Positions 1 to 5,437 of a stretch of DNA of 6,392 nt are shown here, piece by piece. Position 1 is the stretch's first letter. Each line of letters begins with the position of its first letter. The stretch covers positions 1-6,392 of the forward strand of contig CADBQJ010000020.1 in NCBI GenBank assembly GCA_902796785.1. The letters are read 5' to 3'. The notes under the pieces were generated by a model that was not told the DNA's origin, did not search any database, and worked only from the letters and a program-made list of their open reading frames with translations. This DNA is from Fibrobacter succinogenes. GTDB taxonomy: Bacteria; Fibrobacterota; Fibrobacteria; Fibrobacterales; CADBQJ01. The position numbers and the translations under genes are program-made.

Positions 1-578
1 CGATGGGCCACTTCGCCCTGGACTGGAAGGACTACGCCCACTTCACCTCGCCCATCCGCCGCTACGCCGACCTCTGGTGCCACCGCGTGATGTCGCTCTC
101 GCTCGGCGGGAAGAAGAAGCGCTGGCGCGGCCTGGAGGAGATGGCCGAGGGGATCTCCGAGCGCGAGATCGAGGTGATGAAGAACGAGCGCTGGGGCGTC
201 AAGCTCTGCGCCGCGTGGATCGTGAAGGACCGCGTGGGCGAGGAGTTCGACGGCAGGATCTCCGGCCTCTCGGAATGGGGCATGTGGGTCGAGCTGACCG
301 GCGTCGGCGCCGAGGGCGTGGTCCGCTACGAGACCATCGACGGCGACTGGTACACCTACGACCCCGAGAAGGACCGGACGACCGGACGGCGCACCCGCAA
401 GGTCTTCGTGCGCGGGCAGCCGGTCCGCGTGCGGCTCGAGCGGGTCGACCTGGACCGCTACGAGCTGGACCTCTCGATGGTGCTGCCCGAGGGCTCCGCC
501 GCCGCGCCCGAAAAGCCGAAGGGCCGGGGGCAGGTCGCGCCCCAGGGGAAGCCGAAACGGCGTTTCGGACGCAAATAG
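1..578 (+). CDS. rnr: Ribonuclease R (RNB/VacB family exoribonuclease), C-terminal part, 5' truncated by window edge
   Basis: RNase R is a cytoplasmic 3'-to-5' processive exoribonuclease that degrades structured RNA. Only the last 191 residues are visible. The fragment opens inside the RNB catalytic domain with the family signature GHFALDWKDYAHFTSPIRRY (visible residues 2-21), followed by ADLWCHR. It continues through the closing helices (to about residue 75) into an S1 RNA-binding domain (about 78-160), recognisable from VGEEFDGRISGLSEWGMWVE and the closing strand RYELDLSM. The protein ends in a basic, Lys/Arg-rich tail (PKGRGQ...KPKRRFGRK) typical of RNase R and lacking in RNase II. The ATG at base 3 is an internal Met of the RNB motif, not the start; full-length homologues run about 700-800 residues, so roughly 500-600 lie off the left edge. 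The stop is TAG at 576-578. Family identity is secure. RNase R rather than another RNB protein follows from the S1 domain plus basic tail. Confidence 0.93.
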   Translation, partial: MGHFALDWKDYAHFTSPIRRYADLWCHRVMSLSLGGKKKRWRGLEEMAEGISEREIEVMKNERWGVKLCAAWIVKDRVGEEFDGRISGLSEWGMWVELTGVGAEGVVRYETIDGDWYTYDPEKDRTTGRRTRKVFVRGQPVRVRLERVDLDRYELDLSMVLPEGSAAAPEKPKGRGQVAPQGKPKRRFGRK

Positions 579-591
579 GGGCCGTTTTTAA

Positions 592-609
592 GCGGATTTA
601 ACATTCCGC
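592..609. repeat. Small inverted repeat between rnr and the lipoprotein gene
   Basis: GCGGA (592-596) pairs with TCCGC (605-609) around an 8-base AT-rich loop. A second small stem, CCCG/CGGG with loop CGAA, follows at 609-620. The repeat starts 14 bases after the rnr stop and just after a run of five T (585-589). It could be a weak 3' hairpin of the rnr transcript or a protein-binding site upstream of the next gene. Five base pairs are too few to decide, and no clear terminator is formed. Confidence 0.25.
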
Positions 610-635
610 CCGCGAACGGGCCCGAGGCCGAAAGC

Positions 636-641
636 TATCTT
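636..641 (+). promoter_or_regulatory. Possible -10 element of the ankyrin lipoprotein gene
   Basis: TATCTT, extended to CTATCTTAA, is the most AT-rich spot in the 97-base gap and lies about 35 bases before the ATG at 676, a normal distance for a 5' leader. No convincing TTGACA-like -35 sits 16-18 bases upstream (613-618 reads CGAACG). Promoter consensus varies in FCB-group bacteria, so this is only a candidate. The gene might instead be read through from rnr. Confidence 0.25.
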
Positions 642-663
642 AACGTGCAGGAAAAGGACATTG

Positions 664-669
664 AAGGAG
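664..669 (+). promoter_or_regulatory. Ribosome binding site deciding the start of the ankyrin lipoprotein
   Basis: AAGGAG is a near-perfect Shine-Dalgarno sequence, separated by 6 bases from the ATG at 676. A TTG at 661 in the same frame would lie upstream of this site and lacks one of its own. The site therefore fixes the start at 676, which also places the signal peptide (Lys-Ile-Arg then a hydrophobic stretch) directly at the N-terminus. Confidence 0.8.
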
Positions 670-675
670 CATTCC

Positions 676-1419
676 ATGAAGATTCGTCTGTTCGCCGCTC
701 TCGCCGCCGCCGCGCTGCTCGTCTCCGCCTGCGGTCCCAAGGACCCCGCCGACATGAAGGCCGAAGACTGGCAGAAGGAGCTGGCCAAGCACGGCAAGCA
801 CTTCACCCCCGACGGGTTCGTCAACTCCGCCGCCGCCAACGACACCGCCCTGATCGGCATGTACCTCCGCGGCACGATGAGCGTGGACGCCCCCGGCAAC
901 TCCGGCAACACCGCCCTGGCCATGGCCGCCTTCAAGGGCAACGTCGAGGCCGTGAAGATGCTGCTGGCCGCGGGCGCCAACATGGACGTGCAGAACAGCA
1001 CCGGCGCCACCCTGCTGCTCGACATCTCCACCCGCTCCACCGCCAACCACATCGAGGTGCTGAAGATCTTCCTCGACCACAAGCTGCAGCAGACCGGCGC
1101 CACCGAGCTGGGCAACACCGTCGCCTCCGCCTTCATCAAGGCCGCCGAATACGGCAACATCAACGCCATGCAGGAATACATCAACCGCGGCGTGGACGTG
1201 AACGGCAAGGGCGCCGACGGGCTGAACGCCCTGATCACCGCCACCAACAACGGCAAGGTCAAGGCGGTCGAGCTCCTCATCGCCAACAAGTGCGAGCTCA
1301 ACGACACCGACAAGGACTTCAACACCGCCCTGGCCTACGCCGAGGAAAACGGCTGGCCCGAAATCGCCAAGATCCTCCGGAAGGCCGGCGCCAAGCGCTT
1401 CAAGAACAAGGAACGCTAG
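676..1419 (+). CDS. Ankyrin-repeat lipoprotein
   Basis: This 247-residue protein starts at an ATG with a strong ribosome binding site. A lipoprotein signal peptide (KIR, hydrophobic stretch about residues 4-15) ends in the lipobox V-S-A-C, giving a lipidated Cys19. The +2 residue is Gly rather than Asp, so by the enterobacterial rule it would go on to the outer membrane. The mature part is about six ankyrin-like helix-loop-helix units, at about residues 44-73, 77-108, 109-144, 146-177, 181-212 and 215-244. Units 2 and 5 are the clearest (GNTALAMAAFKGNVEAVKML; DGLNALITATNNGKVKAVEL). Unit 3 is irregular. Ankyrin repeats bind other proteins; no enzymatic motif is visible, so the partner is unknown. 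It is a single-gene unit between rnr and a hairpin terminator, convergent with dapF. The fold is confident; the biological role is not assignable from sequence. Confidence 0.88.
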   Translation: MKIRLFAALAAAALLVSACGPKDPADMKAEDWQKELAKHGKHFTPDGFVNSAAANDTALIGMYLRGTMSVDAPGNSGNTALAMAAFKGNVEAVKMLLAAGANMDVQNSTGATLLLDISTRSTANHIEVLKIFLDHKLQQTGATELGNTVASAFIKAAEYGNINAMQEYINRGVDVNGKGADGLNALITATNNGKVKAVELLIANKCELNDTDKDFNTALAYAEENGWPEIAKILRKAGAKRFKNKER

Positions 1420-1443
1420 TCCGCCTTCCCCTCGGGAAAGAGG

Positions 1444-1472
1444 AAAGCCCCCCGCTTCGGCGAGGGGCTTTT
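1444..1472. terminator. Intrinsic terminator, probably bidirectional, with UUCG tetraloop
   Basis: AAAGCCCC (1444-1451) pairs with GGGGCTTT (1464-1471), and CCGC-type inner pairs close a C-TTCG-G tetraloop at 1455-1460. There is one C/A mismatch (1452/1463) in an otherwise 11-pair stem. On the + strand the hairpin ends in TTTT, 24 bases after the lipoprotein stop. On the - strand the stem also ends in TTT, followed by a pyrimidine-rich stretch (CCTCTTTCCC), about 30 bases past the dapF stop. It lies in the 82-base gap between convergent genes, fitting use from both sides. The + direction has the better T-run. Confidence 0.85.
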
Positions 1473-1501
1473 CGCGTGCGCGGAGGCGCGCCCGGGAGTC
1501 C

Positions 1502-2359
1502 CTAGGCGCGGCCCAGCATCTTTTCGGGGAGGTCGCCCTCGAAGACGTATTCCGCCGGCCCCGTGAGGCGGACGCCGGAGCCCGGACGCCACGAGAGCCG
1601 GAGGTCGCCGCCGAGCAGGTGGATCGCGACGTCGTTCCCGGTCCGCTTCGTCAGGACCGAGGCGGCGCAGACGGCCGAGGCGCCGGTCCCGCAGGCCCAG
1701 GTTTCGCCCGACCCGCGCTCCCAGGTGCGCTGGATCAGCTCGGTCGGGGAGACCACCTGGACGAATTCGGCGTTGACGCGGCGGGGGAAGGCGGGGTGGT
1801 TCTCCACCAGCGGCCCGTACTTCTCCACGGGGAAGTGCGCCACGTCGTCCACGTAGATCACGCAGTGGGGGTTGCCCATGCCGATCGCCGTGGCGAGGAA
1901 GGTCCGGTCGCCCGCGACGAGCTCGCGCTCGATCGGGGGCTCGCCCTCGAGGGTCGTGGGGATGCGGGCCGGTTCGAGGATCGGCGCACCCATGTCCACG
2001 GTGACGATCTCGGCCAGGCCGTCGGGTCCCGCCTGGATCTCGACGGTCTTGATCCCGGCGCCGGTCGCCAGGCGCAGCTCGGGGCGGCGGACGTGGCGGT
2101 CGTGGACGATCTTCGCCACGCAGCGCAGCCCGTTGCCGCACATCTCCGACTGCGAGCCGTCGGCGTTGAACATCACCATCTCGCCGTCGGCGCTTTCGTT
2201 CGGCTTGACGACGATCAGGCCGTCGGCCCCGATCCCGAAGCGGCGGTGCGAGACGCGGACCGCGAGCGCGGGAAGGTCTTCGCGCAGGATTTCCGGATGT
2301 TCGAAGGCGTCGACGTAGACGTAGTCGTTGCCCGTGCCGTGCATCTTGATGAACCGCAT
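1502..2359 (-). CDS. dapF: Diaminopimelate epimerase
   Basis: DapF interconverts LL- and meso-diaminopimelate in the cytoplasm, the penultimate step of lysine synthesis and the source of meso-DAP for peptidoglycan. It is a PLP-independent two-base enzyme with two catalytic cysteines. Both are present: Cys74 in MCGNGLRC and Cys223 in ACGTGASA. Substrate-binding residues expected for the family are also visible: Asn11 (GTGNDYVYVD), Asn65 (MFNADGS), Asn163 (GMGNPHC), Asn196 (VNAEFV), and Glu214-Arg215 (ERGSGET). The length of 285 residues is normal (about 270-285), and both halves of the pseudo-symmetric fold are intact. The start follows the lptE stop by one base; its own Shine-Dalgarno (GGTGG, 2364-2368) is weak, so translation is probably coupled. 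It is the last gene of the minus-strand operon, ending at the shared hairpin. Function is very secure. Confidence 0.97.
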   Translation of the reverse strand: MRFIKMHGTGNDYVYVDAFEHPEILREDLPALAVRVSHRRFGIGADGLIVVKPNESADGEMVMFNADGSQSEMCGNGLRCVAKIVHDRHVRRPELRLATGAGIKTVEIQAGPDGLAEIVTVDMGAPILEPARIPTTLEGEPPIERELVAGDRTFLATAIGMGNPHCVIYVDDVAHFPVEKYGPLVENHPAFPRRVNAEFVQVVSPTELIQRTWERGSGETWACGTGASAVCAASVLTKRTGNDVAIHLLGGDLRLSWRPGSGVRLTGPAEYVFEGDLPEKMLGRA

Positions 2360-2360
2360 G

Positions 2361-2861
2361 CTACCACCCGCTGAGCGCGTTGTTGACGATGAGCTGCTGG
2401 ATCTCCTCCAGCGCCCGGGTCTGCCCGTGGAGCTCCTCCGATTCGCCGGAGGCGACGGAGTAGACGCCCGCGCCGCGGAGGCCCGTTCCCTTGTAGATCG
2501 TCTCGTCCTTCACCAGGTCGCGGAACTCGACGTCGACCACGACGTTGACCACGTATTCGTCGACCGTGCCGGAGGAGCTGTACTTGTGGGGCTGGTTCGT
2601 GTAGCTCTTCAGGGTCATGTCGAACTGCGACTGCCCCTGCGAGTTGATCTGGCGCAGCCCCGGCGCCTCCTTGCGGAAGAGCTCCTGGATCCTCTGGGTG
2701 AGCTTGTCGCCCATGGAGGCCTGGTAGGTGAGGTTCTTCGCCGGCGGGATGACGACGGTCTTGAGGTGGCTCGGCAGCACGGTCTGCGAGAAGGAGTAGC
2801 AGCCGCAGAGCAGCGCCGCGCAGAGCGCGGCCGCGGGCGCGGCGAGCCGGAGGGCCCTCAT
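2361..2861 (-). CDS. lptE: LptE-like outer-membrane lipoprotein (LPS assembly)
   Basis: LptE is the lipoprotein that plugs the LptD barrel and helps insert lipopolysaccharide into the outer membrane. This 166-residue protein has a signal peptide (MRALRL plus an Ala/Leu-rich core) ending in L-C-G-C with predicted lipidated Cys21; Cys at -2 is unusual but tolerable. After it comes the family's typical opening, GCYSFSQTVLPSHLKTVVIP, matching the G-Y-x-F-x(5)LPxHIKTIAIP pattern of LptE homologues outside the Enterobacteria. Then follow a helix (GDKLTQRIQELFRKE), strands, a central VVVDVEFRDL strand, and a C-terminal helix. The reading frame stays open far upstream, but the ATG at 2861 is chosen because it begins the signal peptide, has GGAGG (2868-2872) 6 bases upstream, and overlaps the preceding stop as ATGA. 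Family assignment is good. The partner LptD is not in the window. Confidence 0.85.
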   Translation of the reverse strand: MRALRLAAPAAALCAALLCGCYSFSQTVLPSHLKTVVIPPAKNLTYQASMGDKLTQRIQELFRKEAPGLRQINSQGQSQFDMTLKSYTNQPHKYSSSGTVDEYVVNVVVDVEFRDLVKDETIYKGTGLRGAGVYSVASGESEELHGQTRALEEIQQLIVNNALSGW

Positions 2862-5437
2862 CGCGCGCCTCCGCAGGCGCCGGCGGTCCAGGTCAGGATG
2901 TCGGCGTCGGAGCGGGCCGTCTTCGCGTCGCGCCCCCAGAGCACGGCCAGCTTCTTCGCGTAGCGGCTGTTGACCGCGCGCGGGTCGAGGATCAGGCGCG
3001 GCGTCCTCGGGTGCGCGTCGAGCCAGCGGCGCAGGAGCAGCGCGGCCTCGGGCACGTAGACCTCCTGGAAGGCGTTCCCGCGGCGCCGGGCGACGCTGTC
3101 GGCCAGCTGCTCGAGGTAGGAGGAGCGGCCCTGCGCGAAGGGGATGCGCGGGATCACGAGCAGGTCGTTCTCCCCGCAGGGGAGGTCGGCGGGCCAGTCG
3201 GTCGCGAAGACGACCGCGTGTTCCGATCCGCGCAGGCCGAGCAGCGTGGCGAGCGGGCCGTCGCTTCCCTCGGCGAGCACCAGGCGGTCGGGCAGGTCGC
3301 GGATCAGCGCGCGCTGCCAGTCGGGGATCTGGCGGTCGTGGGGGAGGAGCACGACGATGCGGCCGGGGCAGCGCGTGGCGGCGATGGCCAGCTGGCGCTG
3401 CTGCTCCTGCATGTCGGGCTGCGTGCTCTCGTCGCGGGTGGCCCAGTCGCACAGGAGCGTGGGCGGCGCGTCGGGCCGGCGGACGGAGAAGTCGACGAGC
3501 CGGTCGGAGGGGCGCGTGCCGATGTTCAGCAGGAAGCGGTCGAGGTAGCGCGAGACGGCCAGAGGCGAGCCGATCCAGCAGATGCTGCGGGCCCAGCGGT
3601 TGAGGGCGCCGCCGATCGCCTGGCCGGGGTTGCGCGGGGCCGCGTGGATCGAGATGTGGTGCGGGTTGGCCCAGTCCTTCGCCCAGTGGAGCCGCTGGGG
3701 GTCGCGGGCCTCCACGATGCGGTCCACGTCGGCGCGGAGCTCGCGCAGCTCCTGCCGGAGGATCGCGAACTCGGGGCGGAGCAGCCCGAACCAGCGGTTC
3801 CCCGCGGCCAGTTCGCCGCAGGCCGCGTCGCAGGCGTCGATCAGCCCGTCGCAGGCGTCGAGGGAGGCGTGGAAGCCCTCGAGCGAGGTGGCGCCGAGCC
3901 CGACGAGCGACTTGCCGTAGCCCATGTCGCCGATCACCTTCTGCTTGCGGGCGTAGAGGCCGATGCGCGTGAGCGTCTTCTGGAACTCGTGCTCGCAGGC
4001 GCGCAGGGCCGCGGCCAGGTCGCCGAAGGCGGCGCTTTGCGGGGCCAGGGAGGAGGCGGCGTGGAGCAGCCCGGTCCCCTCGCTCCAGGGGTTCGCGAAG
4101 CGCTGGACGATGTTGCGCAGGCGGTAGAAGCGCACGCTGTCCTCCAGCAGGAGCGCGGAGGCGGCGGGGATCTTCTCCGACTCGAAGACCATCAGGTGGT
4201 CCCAGCGGGGGAGGAGGGTCAGCCCGCGCTGGACGTCGCGGAAGAAGAGCTCCTTGTCGATCACCACGGCCTGCGCGTCCTCCGCGAGGCGGCGCATGGC
4301 GCGGCCCGGGCAGGCGCCCTCGCCGCAGGCGTCGTCGGAGCAGCCCGCGGGGTGCGAGCAGATCTTCTGCCAGAGCTGGAAGTTGCGCTGGGCGTTGAAC
4401 CCGGCGCCGCCGGCCCATTCCTCCTCGTCGGGCGAGGCGGTGTTCCACCAGGCGAGCATGGTCGCCAGCTGGGTCCGCTCGTCGGGCGTGAGGGCGTTCG
4501 CGGGGGCGGAGGAGAAGAGCTCGAGCCGGCGGCGGCAGACGTAGCGGTCCGACTTGCGGAGGACGAGCGCCTCCACGCCGCGCTCGCGCAGCGCCTTCGA
4601 CCACTTCTCCAGCTCGTGGTGCGAGACCACCAGGACCCAGCGCTCGCCGGAGCTCGGGAGCGCGCGGGCCAGCGCGTCGACCGCGGCGGGTCCGGAGAGC
4701 GGCGCGGGCACTTCGGCGATGCCGATGCGCCCCTCGGCCCAGACGCGCCGGAAGAAGGCGGAGAGCCCGCCCGCGTCGCCCTCGAGCTCGGCGGCGGGCG
4801 GCTCGCATTCGGCGACCGCGGGGAATTCGGGCGAGATCGGCTTCCATTCCGGCGTCTCGCCCTCGGCGGGCGCGGGGAAGACCGCCTCGAACGGGGTCCC
4901 CTTCGCGAGGACGCCCGGACGGACGCCGCGGGCATCGAGCTCGGCGAGCGCGGCCACGAAGACCTCGCCCGCGCGCATGGCGTCGGGAAGGGCGCGGTGG
5001 GCGCCGTCGCCCTCCAGCCCGAGATGCTCCACCACGGTCTCCAGCTTGTGGTTGGCCAGGCGGGGCCAGGCCATCCGCGCGGGGACCAGCGCGTCGATCC
5101 ACGCGACCGCGGGGGCGGGCTTGCCCGCCTGGGCGTAGGCCTTCTCGAGGAAGAGGCGGTCCATGGCGGCGTTGTAGGCCACGATCGGGTCGCTTCCGAC
5201 GAAGGCGGAGAGGCGGTCGGCGACCTCGGCGAACTCGGGCGCGGCGTCGAGCTCCTCGCGCGGGATTCCGGTCAGCGCGGCGATGAAGGGGCGGAGCGGG
5301 CTTTTGGGGCGGACGAGGAGGCTGACGCTCTCGCCGGGCTTTCCGTCGACGAAGCGGACGAGCGCCGCCTCGATCGGTTCGTCGTTTTCCCGGTCCAGTC
5401 CGGTCGTTTCGAGGTCGAGGGCGACAAAGCGGTTCAT
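2858..5437 (-). CDS. DEDDh 3'-5' exonuclease fused to a DinG/XPD-like helicase domain with degenerate ATPase motifs
   Basis: The 859-residue protein starts at ATG 5437 with AAGGAG (5445-5450) 7 bases upstream. Residues 1-165 are a DnaQ-like exonuclease with all DEDDh residues: Asp8 and Glu10 (ALDLETTG), Asp93 (YNAAMD), His147 and Asp152 (HRALPD). A Pro/Glu/Ala-rich linker (about 170-222) leads to a body that follows the bacterial DinG layout. It shows a YVCRRRLELF segment and a cysteine group (301, 360, 366, 371, 376) where XPD/DinG proteins bind 4Fe-4S, a helical arch region (about 520-580), and a C-terminus resembling DinG (RGNAFQEVYVPEA; LILDPRAVNSRYAKKL). The motor motifs are lost: Walker A reads EVPAPLSGP (242-250), the DEAH position reads FESE (418-421), and the motif V (742-754) and motif VI (800-812) consensus residues are absent. 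I therefore predict a nuclease with no classical helicase activity, acting on DNA ends in repair. Its bacterial namesake would be dinG, but the symbol is withheld because the motor is dead. Confidence 0.85.
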   Translation of the reverse strand: MNRFVALDLETTGLDRENDEPIEAALVRFVDGKPGESVSLLVRPKSPLRPFIAALTGIPREELDAAPEFAEVADRLSAFVGSDPIVAYNAAMDRLFLEKAYAQAGKPAPAVAWIDALVPARMAWPRLANHKLETVVEHLGLEGDGAHRALPDAMRAGEVFVAALAELDARGVRPGVLAKGTPFEAVFPAPAEGETPEWKPISPEFPAVAECEPPAAELEGDAGGLSAFFRRVWAEGRIGIAEVPAPLSGPAAVDALARALPSSGERWVLVVSHHELEKWSKALRERGVEALVLRKSDRYVCRRRLELFSSAPANALTPDERTQLATMLAWWNTASPDEEEWAGGAGFNAQRNFQLWQKICSHPAGCSDDACGEGACPGRAMRRLAEDAQAVVIDKELFFRDVQRGLTLLPRWDHLMVFESEKIPAASALLLEDSVRFYRLRNIVQRFANPWSEGTGLLHAASSLAPQSAAFGDLAAALRACEHEFQKTLTRIGLYARKQKVIGDMGYGKSLVGLGATSLEGFHASLDACDGLIDACDAACGELAAGNRWFGLLRPEFAILRQELRELRADVDRIVEARDPQRLHWAKDWANPHHISIHAAPRNPGQAIGGALNRWARSICWIGSPLAVSRYLDRFLLNIGTRPSDRLVDFSVRRPDAPPTLLCDWATRDESTQPDMQEQQRQLAIAATRCPGRIVVLLPHDRQIPDWQRALIRDLPDRLVLAEGSDGPLATLLGLRGSEHAVVFATDWPADLPCGENDLLVIPRIPFAQGRSSYLEQLADSVARRRGNAFQEVYVPEAALLLRRWLDAHPRTPRLILDPRAVNSRYAKKLAVLWGRDAKTARSDADILTWTAGACGGAR
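2868..2872 (-). promoter_or_regulatory. lptE: Ribosome binding site of lptE inside the exonuclease gene
   Basis: Read on the minus strand, GGAGG stands 6 bases before the ATG at 2861. It lies within the last codons of the upstream exonuclease gene, whose TGA stop overlaps the lptE ATG (ATGA, 2858-2861). The site fixes the lptE start in a frame that is otherwise open for more than 2 kb upstream. Confidence 0.7.

Noticed and set aside
552..589. Terminator for rnr formed by the CCGAAAC/GTTTCGG hairpin (552-568) and the following T-run (585-589)
   Set aside because: The hairpin lies inside the coding sequence and the T-run is 16 bases beyond the stem, too far for an intrinsic terminator.
661..675. 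TTG at 661 as start of the ankyrin lipoprotein
   Set aside because: It precedes the AAGGAG site that serves ATG 676 and would put five extra polar residues before a normal signal peptide.
588..1325. 245-codon minus-strand frame opposite the ankyrin gene
   Set aside because: Ser/Ala/Leu-rich antisense shadow without recognisable domain or ribosome binding site.
645..1505. Long alternative + strand frame over the ankyrin gene
   Set aside because: Arg/Gln/His-rich shadow translation; the overlapping frame encodes a lipoprotein with ankyrin repeats and a matched ribosome binding site.
1619..2374. 251-codon + strand frame opposite dapF
   Set aside because: Antisense of a certain dapF; composition biased to Asp/Gly/Val/Arg, no motif.
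2361..5102. 913-codon minus-strand frame containing lptE at its end
   Set aside because: Only the last 166 codons look like a protein (signal peptide and LptE fold); the rest is Arg/Pro/Ala-rich shadow of the exonuclease gene in another frame.
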